64,000 bases of DNA from Argentina anserina (taxonomy: Eukaryota; Streptophyta; Magnoliopsida; Rosales; Rosaceae). Below the pieces are notes generated by a model that saw only the letters and a list, made by a program, of their open reading frames with translations, was not told the origin of the DNA and did no database searches. Positions 48,798-60,200 of the stretch are shown in pieces; within the stretch, counting starts at the first letter, position 1, and every line of letters starts with the position of its first letter. The translations under genes were made by a program, and so were the position numbers. The stretch covers positions 35,662,694-35,726,693 of the forward strand of contig NC_065877.1 of NCBI RefSeq assembly GCF_933775445.1, read 5' to 3'.

Positions 48798-51124
48798 GGC
48801 TTCTTCTGGGTCTCTGAGTTTTGTGGGTGTGCTTGGAATGGAACAATGGGGAAACGGATTGGGGGGGGAGTTTAGTAAAGGGAGGGGTTTTGGTTTGGTA
48901 TCTTGTCCTTTCAACTATTAGGGTATGTTTGTCAGTTTGTCTGTTTCTTGCAGAACTGGTTTGAGATCAAAGCAAAACCACTTGTGGAAGAATCGCACCA
49001 ACTGATGATGATGACAGGGCCAATCTATGTCAACCTGGTTTTACTTGCGAGGTCAAAGTTGGTTGTTTTTACTGCCGTTATTCAACTGCGACCTTGCTAT
49101 AGATTTTTGTTTTGTTTTTTGTTTTGGGTCATTTTCCGTTTTTAAATGGTATCATTTGCGATAATAATAAGGAAATTATGTCTGAGTGGATACCACAGTT
49201 GTTTTCATCAACAAAGCATACAACAAAAGCCCAAATTGATTGAAAAATAATGTGTTACCGTTATCTATTAAGGATCAGATTTAATAAATAGCGCATTTGC
49301 TTTATGACATTGGGGCAAGATTGCAAAGCATCTCCTCTAAGGCTCTAACATAGAGAAAATGTTTCAGCAACACCAATGTACGCGGAGAAACTATCTTAAT
49401 AGTGGCGGAGTCAGAAATTATAAACGAGAATATATATATATAATTACTCAAACATGAACTCATTCAACCAAAGGTGCCATGGCCAAAATGGACTTTATGT
49501 AACTTGTTGCTTGACTTGAAACATAAACAGAAGAATTAATATTGCGACTTGGAGAACCTCCCTCATTAATATGAAGTCCGATCACCACTTAGAGCATTTC
49601 AAACAGATTATGTATTTTTGGAGAAAAATATAGATTTAGAGAAAAATGTATATTTTTCACTCAAACAGTTTCTCCATCTCATTCTCTAAAATAGAGAAAT
49701 GGATGAAAGAGAAGAGTTAATTCTCCAAATTTGCAGCATTTGCAAAAAATCTGCATAACCAAATATTAAATATATATACGTTCTTCAACAACTCAAACTT
49801 AGATTACAACCAATAAAAAATTTACAATAAATATTTAAAGTCAACAATATAAAGTTATGAAAGATATTATGGTTATGATAAATAATAAAATATAATATTT
49901 AATTGAAATAATAAATGTTAAAATATGCAAAATAAAAAAGCTGTTGGAGTTTGAGCATAAATGTTTTGAAAATTTTGAAATTTACTTCTCTATTTTAAAG
50001 AAAATATGGAGAAACTATTGGAAATGCTCTTCAAGGACTAAAATTAGTCAATAGGCGTACGTTTCAACAAGAAATAAGTCAATAAACTTCTCCATTAGTG
50101 TGATCTTTTGGAAACGTAATTAGATGCCGCATCACCATCAACAGTAAAAAGCACCGCTATTCTCTGATGGATTTAGACGACTCTCACTATCTTCATCGAT
50201 CACCACATGCAGAGACAAAGTCTTGTGAGAAAGCTATCAGGTTGGATAATATTTTGCCATAAAAAAATTCCAACATCACATATCGTAGACATCTCTATTA
50301 ATGATTGTTGGTGAAACAAAAATTACCCTTTCAATCAACTTTCTTATCATCTAATTAATTATTCAAATGTGTTATAACTCACTCAAAAGAGACAAAACAG
50401 CAACAACCCTCATAAAAAAAAACACTTTAAGAAGACAACAATGCAACAACCCTTGTAAAAGCCCACACAAAAGTATCAACAATGCATGTAACCTAAAAAA
50501 AAAACAGTATTAACAATGCAGACAACGCTCATGAAATGATGTTAATTACCCAAAACAGCTAAACACTGCTGGGATTAGTGGAGCTATGCACCGACACCAA
50601 CATTTGGAGAACCATCTCCACAAAACTTAGATATATCCAAGACCGTCCACCACGTGTCCCTCAATAATTTTCATTAAAATGATATTGTACTCAAAAAATT
50701 GATATCGGACCGTCACTTGAAAATCCCACACTCATTTTGGTAAGACTTCAAAATCCACAAACTCAAATTTTCGTTCGTAATTGATATTTGAAAAAAAAAA
50801 AGATCAACCAATAATGACGCCGCGGTGGCATTTTCGATATTTTGTTAAAATCATTGGGTGAAAATAAAATAGGGAAAATCGCAACGGAACAAAATTAATG
50901 TGTGTATATTTATGAGGGCGGTCACATGGAGGATCCCAAGTCTGCCGGCCCGGTTCGGATCACCACCACCTCATCACAAAACGGCGTCGTTTTAAGGCCC
51001 TCGCCGGTTACGAAATCTGCTATATAAATTTATCAAAGTCGGCTCAGTGTGGACTCGGAGCTTCTTCTTTGACGTCTGCTCTCCTCATTTTCACGTTCTC
51101 TTTCTCTCTCTGCTTCGCTCTCAG
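48798..51124. other. Divergent intergenic region between the DUF3754 and ARM genes
   Basis: Promoters of two divergent genes lie at the ends. The centre is AT-rich and holds one inverted-repeat element (49591-50030). A degraded repeat-like start (GGCGGAGTCAGAAATTATAA) appears near 49404. No coding sequence is recognised. Confidence 0.5.
49591..50030. mobile_element. MITE-like element with AGAGCATTTC ends
   Basis: Begins AGAGCATTTCAAACAG and ends with the complement of AGAGCATTTCCAATAGTTTC. Inner arms share TTTCTCCAT and TCTCTAAAATAGAGAA-like stretches. About 440 bases, AT-rich, non-coding. The AGAGCAT(T/C)(T/C)CCAA terminus is a common plant MITE terminus in my memory. No clear target duplication is seen. 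Confidence 0.6.
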
Positions 51125-52141
51125 GTACTCTCTCTCTCTCTCTCTCCCCCCCCCCTCTCTCTCTATATATATATGTGTTGTAATGATAATGCTGCTTGTT
51201 TGTTGTTGACTGGACTTGGTTTTTGGATTTGCGGAGCTCCGATTCGATTCGGTTAGGGCGGAATAGGATGATCGGCGAGTTTGGAGTAGAGCGCGAGATC
51301 TTGTAGAGTGATCGCTTTTTTGAAAAGTGGATTGGATCGTCGTGTTCGTGGTGGTGTTGTTGAGTTGGAGCCCTAGGTGTTTTGGCTAGGTTATGATTTT
51401 TTAGCCAGTTTTTGTTGTGATAGTGTTGATGTGTTTTGGTGTTGAGAGTTGGATTTGGTGACTGGTTTTGGTGGAGAGTGAGATCTTCTGGTGTTTGCTG
51501 ACTCACATTTCCGGTGGATTCAGTGTTTTGTGATTATTGTGTGTGTCTAGTGCTGTGGTTTCGAGCAGTAGATGTGTCGATTAGGGTGTAAGCTTTGCTG
51601 CTGAGTCTCTTTGGTTATTTTCGAAGAACACGAAGTGCATTGAAATTTTCATTTGGAAATTGTTTTGAGAGTCTGTTTTTCTTTAGTTGTTCTTTACTGA
51701 TTTGCAGTCCAACGAAGATTTTATACTATGTTTGTTACTGTTTGTGTGTTCATTTCGAAACTTCAGTTAGGATAATTACTTGTGTGTTCATTTCGAAACT
51801 TCAGTTAGGATAATTACTGTGGAGTTGCATATGAATGCCTGATATATAGGTGGAATGTAGTTCATTGATTAGATCAGGGATTGCACAAAGTAGGGAGTGT
51901 ACAGTATTTGAGTAGTGTGATCCGTGTCGAACTTATTTTCAGATCAAACAGTGTTAGAGCTCGTTCTTTGGCTTAATGTTTATGCGGTCTGTGTTTCAGT
52001 ATTGTGTATGAGCTGTGTACTTTGTCGTCTTTGATATAATATGCCCCGTTCTTTTTAAATGCTTATTACTGGATACTGTGTTGTTCTTATGTTTGAGTAA
52101 GCATTTTCACTGTTGTGAATTGGTTCGGTTCAGAGTTGCAG
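51125..52141 (+). other. Probable 5'UTR intron of the ARM-repeat gene
   Basis: A donor CTCAG|GTACTC at 51125 and an acceptor GTTGCAG|GCC at 52141, ten bases before the start codon, bound a T-rich stretch of 1,017 bases. The intron opens with a CT/C/TA microsatellite (about 51127-51173) and holds a 38-base tandem duplication (51743-51818). Long first introns in plant leaders often raise expression; that role is inferred. Confidence 0.6.
51743..51818. repeat. 38-bp perfect tandem duplication
   Basis: The unit TGTGTGTTCATTTCGAAACT... occurs at 51743 and again at 51781 with no observed differences over 38 bases. It is inside the probable 5'UTR intron. The short period and identity suggest a recent slip. 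Confidence 0.95.
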
Positions 52142-52151
52142 GCCAACACCA

Positions 52152-54044
52152 ATGTCAGCTCTTAGAGATCTTAATACCATACCTGGATCTGAGAGGAAGA
52201 ATGAAAGCTGTAGCAAAGGGGCTGTAACTAAACCTTTAGCTGAGAATGCTACTGTAAATCATGAAGAGTGCCAGAAGAAAAACTCTGTCTCTTTGGGTGT
52301 CCCTTCTACCAATGGTGAGGAAGTTGTCAATGCCGTTGAGGTTGCAATTACAGAGGTAGAATACATTGACTCTGAGAACTTGAATGATGTTGAAGATGTT
52401 GATATGAGTCTCAAGGTATTCATTGTCTACATTCCCGTGGGTTTTTTTTTTGCTTAAACTTGGGAATTTCTGACCTTTCGTAACTTAGTATTCATCTATA
52501 TGTACCAGCTAACTGTATGGCGTCGGTGCACTTCTTGTTTGATTTTGCAGACACTCGTAACTGGACTAGACTCTAAAGATTGGGTTCTGCTTTGTGAAGC
52601 ACTCAATACTGTCCGCCAGTTGTCCATTTTTCACAAGGAAGCTATGCTGGATAAACTGTAAGTCTTGTGTTTTCAGATTGCCCTGATTGAAAGAAGCATG
52701 TGCTATTGATGTGTGTAGTACTTTAACTATTGATGGTGCTGAAGATCTAACTATTGTCATATTCTTAATTAGGGGAGATGTGATTCCACTTGTGGTAAGG
52801 TCTCTGAAGAATCCAAGAAGTGCTGTTTGCAAAACTGCGATTATGACATCTGCAGATATCTTCAAGGCGTACAATGACAGTATAGTTGATTCGTTGGACC
52901 CTCTGGTAATATATTTTATTTGAAATCTACTGCTACATCGCCTCATCTTTGATTTGTCACTTTGTTTTTAGTGTATAGGATTACTGGTATATGTGATTAA
53001 TCCTCGTTTTTTTTCCTTCGTCTTTGCTCCCCAAATGTGACTCATTCAGCTTCTACAACTTCTTCTCAAATCTTCACAAGATAAACGATTTGTATGTGAG
53101 GCAGCTGAAAGAGCTTTAGTAGCGATGACCTCATGGGTTTCCCCCTCATTGTTGTTACCAATTCTGCAACCATATCTGAAGCACAAAAATCCTAGAATTC
53201 GGGCGAAGGCATCAATGTGCTTTTGTCGAAGTGTTCCGCAGCTGGTAAGACACGAGAAATCAGATATATTCAATTGTTTGTCTGGTGAAATTTCTCATGT
53301 ATAGTGACAGATTCTATTTTCCTTTATGATCTACACAAAGCATTTGTATTTCATAATAACTGTCAATATTCTTATTGGCAATTTTAAAAGATGATTATGT
53401 TACTTATGTAGATACTAACAATGCTCAAGAGTTAAGAGTAGAGACCATATTGAAGGTTTTAGTTTTTCATCCACTTGAAATGTTACGTTGCATCTAGGTG
53501 ATGTTGAGGCTATTGAAGCTGCTCCATGTTTATATGCATTGCTTGTTTCATTATAAGTAGCAGAAACCAATTTAGTATGTTAATGGTGCTTGAGAGATGA
53601 AGCTTATTAGATTCACTTGAAATGTTACATTGCATCTAGGTTATGTTGAGGCTATTGAAGCTGCTCCCCTCTTTACGTAACTGGTGTAAGCTGGAATTAG
53701 TTGTGTTCTTGTCTTCATTCTTAACTGTATTATCTTTTGTCTGTGTGCAGGGTGTTGAAGGTACTAAAGCATATGGGATTGACAAATTAATTCAAGTGGC
53801 AGCATCTCAGCTTAGCGACCAGCTTCCTGAATCAAGGGAGGCTGCTCGAAACCTCCTCCTTGAGTTGCAGACTGTTTATGAAAAATTTCAGAATCTCTCA
53901 CCAGCAGCAGTATCTGAGGAGATGCAGCCAGAGGTGGACTCTTGGGAGAACTTCTGCCAATTGAAACTATCTCCGCTTAGTGCACAAGCTGTTCTCCGGG
54001 TGACCAATGTCTCTCGGGAAGGTCTTGTTGTTGGCTCCTCTTGA
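52152..54044 (+). CDS. TOG/ARM-HEAT repeat protein (At3g01450-like)
   Basis: Five coding exons, 52152-52415, 52551-52657, 52773-52905, 53050-53244 and 53751-54044, encode 330 residues. The N-terminal 88 residues are polar and acidic, probably disordered. Paired helical repeats follow, as in TOG domains and the CLASP N-terminal region: DSKDWVLLCEALNTVRQLS, VIPLVVRSLKNPRSAVCKTA, LLLKSSQDKRFVCEAAERAL and LLPILQPYLKHKNPRIRAKA. The C-terminal exon is helical with GIDKLIQVAASQLSDQLPES. Such folds bind tubulin or act as scaffolds; a microtubule role here is inference from fold only. It lies about 3.2 kb upstream of the MBD9-like gene in the same orientation. Confidence 0.9.
53472..53669. repeat. Duplicated 55-bp segment inside the fourth coding intron
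   Basis: CACTTGAAATGTTAC(G/A)TTGCATCTAGGT(G/T)ATGTTGAGGCTATTGAAGCTGCTCC occurs at 53472 and 53614, 142 bases apart, with about two differences. Each copy carries a CTAG|GT acceptor-like site followed by an open stretch, so it could be a duplicated cryptic exon; nothing shows use. Confidence 0.85.
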
Positions 54045-54718
54045 CGCATGTTGATACAACACGGACACGAATTAGTACTACAATTCCCACAATTACAAGC
54101 TATTTAGCGAGCCTACATCTGCCCTTTTGCCTAGTTGCTTTGGTTTGATATTCATCAATTTCTATTTCTATTTTCTTTTTCGCGTCTGTATATACTTTCA
54201 GGTCTTGAGTTTGAGATGTTTATAATTGCTGAAAGTTAGTAAACAAGCCATAGCCTGCATTCTTTTGACTTGGGTTGAATGTCCATTTGGCTTTATTTCC
54301 AGTCTACAGATTCGGGTTTTCTTTTGACTTGGGTTGAATCTCTCATCAGTTCCACATGCACTCACTAGAGTAACTGTCAAAAGCTGAAGTATCAACCAAT
54401 AATATTTTGACTGTGAATCTGTGATTAGCATCTCAATCAAAATTCCAGCACATCAAAATGAATAATAGTAGAAGATAAAGAGTGGGACTTTACCTAATGA
54501 GATTTTGATCGGGCAATGTGTCATTAGCAGCATGTCGAAGAGAATGAGAGTTATCAGTGACATGACCTGCGGGGTAGAATGGATTTTGTTAGTTGTTCGG
54601 TATATTGAGAGAGATTGAATGTAGCAGAAAGAATAAGAGAAGTGTGGACATCAATCTGGAGGTAGAGAAATGGTACAATGGTAGCAAACTAGCAACTATG
54701 TCTCTTCAATGGTAGCAA

Positions 54719-54759
<41 letters not shown>

Positions 54760-57234
54760 CTTAGCACAATCCTAAGTTTTTCACTTTTTTGATCTGGATC
54801 CGCCACTGCCTCAAAGCTTGAGCAAAGAGGGTAGAAGACAGTAGTTATATATGTAAAACCAAGACCCAAAATGTATATGAACAAAGTGACGAGCAGAGAA
54901 AACATTAGCAGAAAAGTGAATTAAAATTCATGTGACTTGCAGTATATGCAAGTTCTATTCACGTTGGTGTAAATGAGTCACACTCTAAAGTGGCTATATT
55001 TCTAACCAATGTACCTCTGGCTGTTGAATCCAATAAATCAACAGTTATGCTGTTAATAATTAACACTTGCTGTTCATGCAGGTCTATCAACTACTGAATG
55101 TAACGTGCGTCGGTCAAATCTTAGGCACATCTTACCCTTAGCTCTAACTTAATCACTACCTACAGTTTCAGATTTGGTCACAGCCTTACAGGTTGGGTTT
55201 TAATGGTTTCATATTTGTGTTGAATGACAGCTGAGAAAACGCTTGCAGAATAGTGAAGTTTCATGTGATTTGTGGTGTATGCAACTGTTATTCACGTTTG
55301 TGAGAATGAAATAGAGATAAAGCTAGGTGGATTTACACTGATTTACAGTCGTGTTGTTTTGGCAATATTAACACTTGGTATTCATGCAGGTTTATCAACT
55401 TTTGAATGTAGCGTTGGTCAATTTTTCCGGCACATCTTAGCTCTCACAAAATTCACAGATTCCAATTCCAGATTTGGTTGCAAGTTCATAATTTCTGTTT
55501 GAATGGCAAAGCTGCTAAACTGGTATCTTCATAAAGAGGATTACATATTTTGAATAGTTTTGAAACGGCCATGGCACTTACCATTTATAATACATTTTGA
55601 AGTTTGGTAGATGCATGCCTGCCACATCTTACCTCTCACTCTGATTTCTGAATCCAATTTCAGATTTGTGTTACGAGTTGGGTTTTAATATTTTCTTTCT
55701 TGTGTTTGAATGGCAAACTAATTGAGAAAATCACATATTTAAATTTAGCTTTGAATTTGGTTGATGCATGTTTTACATCTAGATATCTTTGTAATAAAAG
55801 TAGCTGAATAATTTTGAAACACAAATCTTGATTTTTTAAAATTAGGATATGACTCCTCTAAAAAGGGGATATAATGAAGCATTTGGTTGCAAGAGTTTAA
55901 AAATTAAGCATTTTTAACAAAAAAAAAAGGGTCACCTACGACCGATCAATACATATATTGCCAGGATTGAGTTAAACCACCGCACGATATATGATATACT
56001 TCATAACCGGACGTACAAAATAAGGTTTCTATTTTCACACATCATAATCATAAAGTTTGAGCTCTTCTTGATCCAACCAGCTATAGTAAAATCTGAAATA
56101 TTCGTCGTTGTTTGAGTTTGATTAATTGAGTGAAGCGACTGTGAGACACTAGGGTTTAAGTTGGGGAATAAGTATTCTATTGAAATTTTTATCGAAGTCC
56201 CAAACAAAGAATAAAGACCACAGCTTAAATGATTACCATAACGTAATGACGAGAAATAAAACAAAAACACAAGAAACACAAGTTAGATTTATCGTTGTCT
56301 ATATGTACTTACGATACTAAATATTATCACATAACCGTTTGTTTTTGGTGATTCGATCAACTTTAAATAACTCACAAAGACAATCTCAACACAATAATGA
56401 TAAAATTCGTTCGTAAACGAGAATGTATATCTACCAGATCCAAGATCTCACATAATGACTTACGTTATGCCGGATAAGGTCAATCTATAATATATTCAGA
56501 ATTCGTTCGTAAAAAAAATTACAAGACGTTACCACCTTGTGACGTGAAACTATCTACCATAACAACCAAAATATTTATAATCAGTCACCGGAACTAGTAA
56601 AAAAAAAGCTCGTAAATCTCTCGCGGACACAACAAAAATATAATCCAGTTTCCAGTTGACCATTTTCACATAAAAATCAAAGGCGGATGAACCTTTCAGT
56701 GTTTTTGTAGGGGCAATGGAAGGGTCAAACTCCAAAGTCTAGAGAGAGAGAGAGAGAGAGAGAGAGAATAGAAACCCTAAACCCGGGAAGGAGCTCCGGA
56801 TTAGATTTGGTTTGCAAATAGTACACACAGAAGTCCAGTACAGGAACTGCAAATCTGTCCAACAAGTTACAGGTGTCGCTCATGTAGCGCGAGTAGACTA
56901 CTATACACACCAACCCCCAGCGCGTCTGCCTTCCACTTCTTCACCTTCTTCATCCCAATTTTTACAAATTTACAGTCCCTCCCTTCTTTTTAAAAATCAC
57001 ATAAACAAAAACAACAAAATTAGAAGAGAGAGAGAGAGAAAAAAAAAAGAGAGAGGAGAAAAGAAAGAAAGAAAGAGCGAGAGTTTCCCCAGTCCTTGTT
57101 TTCTCTTCTACTTCTTCTTAGCCTCCCCACCTCCATCTCCGTCGAATCTCAGCCGTCCGATCAGAGAAAGAGAAGAGCTGAGAGATTTTGATTTTCGTTT
57201 TTGTTTTTTTTGTTTTTGTTTTTGTTTTTGGACA
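54045..57234. other. Intergenic region with a microsatellite and a degraded duplication
   Basis: A (CT)n(CA)n tract lies at about 54719-54757. Two related segments near 54925-55200 and 55258-55500 share CATGTGA(C/T)TTG, ATTCACGTT, TTAACACTTG, TTCATGCAGGT(C/T)TATCAACT and GGCACATCTTA, and a weaker third follows near 55590-55700. A (GA)n tract (56741-56768) and a purine-rich stretch (57023-57080) precede the MBD9-like gene. The last few hundred bases are its promoter and 5'UTR. Confidence 0.5.
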
Positions 57235-57282
57235 ATGGTGAGGTCGCCAACGACGACGAGTGAGCGGCGCCGACGAGGTTGA
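57235..57282 (+). CDS. uORF overlapping the MBD9 start by one base
   Basis: ATG at 57235 opens a 15-codon frame (MVRSPTTTSERRRRG) ending in a TGA whose last base is the first base of the main ATG, giving TGATG. It is in the probable 5'UTR. Both frames are directly visible; translation is inferred. Confidence 0.55.
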   Translation: MVRSPTTTSERRRRG

Positions 57283-60200
57283 TGGAAACCACGGATTTAA
57301 CTCCCGACGAGCTCCGTGACTCCGAGAGGACGGGGGCGGGGCTCGACATCGATCTGAATGAGAGGATCCCTTCGCCGGAAACCCTACCGGATTCGGTCGA
57401 CGTGGTGCGGTACTACCACGACAACCCCTCCCCGCCGCCGGGAGGCCCCGCCGGCGTTCCCGGCGGAGCGGGGCGCGGCTCGGCGTGCGCGTCGTGCGGG
57501 AAGCCCGAGGTCCGCGGACACGTGGTGGTCTGCGACGGCTGCGAGCGGGGGTTCCACCTTGCCTGCGCCGGAATGCGCGGCCGCCAGGCTGTCAATCTCG
57601 ACGAGTGGGTCTGCGGCGAGTGTATGTGCGGCGGCGTCAGGAGCAAGCGGTGGCCGCTTGGTGTTAAGTCCAAGCAGATTCTGGATATTAATGCTTCGCC
57701 GCCGAGCGACGGCGACGGCGAGGCTGACGTGGCGGAGGGAGTGATGGAGTTGAGGTAATGCTGTTTAGTGCATTTTGTTAATACTCAAGTTTAGTTCTTT
57801 AAATTAGGATTAAGAGAATGATGATAGTAAAGGCTTCGTTTTTCGATTCTTTAAGCTCAGCTATAATGATGCATTGAACTTAAAAAGACTTAGGTGATCG
57901 AATCGGGAGGTTAGTTTAGAAGAATGATAGTTAAGAGTTACTAATCCTCAGTTAAATGCATGATCTTGTCTGCTACATTTGTCTCCGGGAGTAAAAGCCT
58001 TAGTCTTTAAGCCATGCATTGTTGTAATCCTTTGAGCTTGTTATGGTGGCGCACATTAGAATTGCACTTCACCATTGGGTTTTTTGTTTTTCTGTTTAAT
58101 GTGAAAGAATGATGGTAAAGATTGACTTTTTCCTGAATTGCATGCGCGCTGTTGCTACGACAGTTACGACAATGTATTAGGGTGGATTTGAGCTTGTTCA
58201 GACACTTAATCGTTTAGTAATTATGTTGTGTGGAGGTGGTGGACTTGTTTTCACTCATTGTTCCTTTGTTGTAGATACGTGTTGTAACTTCTTTTGTGTT
58301 TTCGATGAGCCTATATTATGTGTCTCATGTCTATTATTGATTGTTGTCCATTAGCGTTTTGGTAAATTTATTTGAATGCATGTTGTCCATTGGTAATTAC
58401 TGCTTATAGTTATTTTTATTATAGAAAGCACACTACCGGTGGTAATTCTTGTGGTGAAAAGCCCTTTGGTGCTCCAGTGTCTTATTCAAACTTCTTGTAC
58501 TCCAGAAATGGGTTTGGCTTGAACAAAGCTTCAGGAATTTCGACACAAGCAGTTAAATACGAAGATATATTGCACCATACGGAGACTGCTAGTGGAAGAT
58601 TTGATGAAGTGGAAATGAGTTTTCCAGTCGGAAGGCATAGGAGAAGTAATAATACAGCTATTAGAGTATCATCCCCGAATTCAAATGACATAGTTCTGCA
58701 GGCTCTTAGAGATTTTGTCTCTGAGAGGCATGGAGTGCTCGAGGAAGGCTGGCGGGTAGAATTTAAACAGTCAATAGACAGTAGTGAACCATATTTAGTT
58801 TATTGTGCTCCAAATGGAAAGACATTTGATTCGTTATCAGAAGTTGCGTACCATCTTGGGTTGACATCTGGCAATTCTATGGGGTCTGAAGTAAGAAAAG
58901 AAGGGTCTCTGCCTATGATAGAGAAAACTTATCAACCCAGGAAAAGGAAGTCAAAAGGTTTATCTGCCAATGGAGTCACTGAAATTAAGGAAAGTTTGGA
59001 AATTTCTGCCTGTGGTTTTGTAAATAATGGAGAACATACAGAAGTTGGATCAAAGGGCTTGGGATGCATCGGGCCACAACACAATAGTGTAAGCTTATTA
59101 GTATTCTGATTGTTATCTCTTTATGAAAAGATAAAAAAAACCAGAAGCTTAAGTTTTTTGTATTTTTTTTAACATCAGCTTTTGATTGAAAAAAAAATAC
59201 AAGAACAAAAAATGTATATGGAGGCGGGAAAGTAGTCAGCTTTAGAAAGCTAAACAGGGCAGCAAAGGACAAAGGCTTAGCAGCTCATCTGTTCATGGTA
59301 ACTCAAAGTTTTATCTATCTTTGGTTTGCTGATTTCTGTCTGTCTTACTTTCAGGAGGGACTTCCAGTCCAATTTGAAGATTTCTTTGTTCTTTCATTAG
59401 GAGAAGTTGATAAAAGGCCCTCTTATCACGACTCTAATTTGATCTGGCCCATAGGATATAGATCGTGTTGGCATGATAGGATTACTGGTTCCTTATTTAT
59501 ATGTGAAGTTTTAGACGGTGGTGATTCTGGTCCAGTTTTTATGATCAGAAGATGTTCGTGCTCGGCCTTGCTGATTCCCAGTGGTTCAACTATTTTATCT
59601 AGGCAAGCACTTGGTGATTTTTGCACTCAAAGTGATCAAGACAGTCATGACACTTACGGAAATGATGCAAGTATACATATGATACTGTCAGATCCTTCGC
59701 CTATGGAAAATGATGTTTTTTCCTGCCTGACTGGTTGTTCAGATGACGCGAGTGATGTTCAGACAACATTTCAATTGCAATTTGATACTCATTCTGTTTG
59801 TGAACAGTCTGAATCTTGCTTGTCTATTGATTCGGCTGCCAGGGATGACATTGGTGAGATATTAGTAGAAGATCATTCATCATCTTCGGCTTGGGAAAGT
59901 ATGTCGCGGAAGATCGTTAATGCTTGTTCCGAATTATATAAACAGAGAGGTGCTATTAAGTTTTGCTGTAAGCATCAAAATGCTAGTGAATTCCATAACA
60001 GGGTTGTAACAAATGACAGTAGCCAGGTGAACCATACTTTGTTGGACAGGTTTTGTAGCTTACCCGGATCTGACAGTGTACCATCCATCAGTCAGTCAGG
60101 TGATGAATCAGGTGCTTGTGATGACATATCAAAATGGCTTGACCATGATAGATTTGGACTAGATGTTGATTTTGTGCAAGAACTTTTGGAGCAGCTTCCC

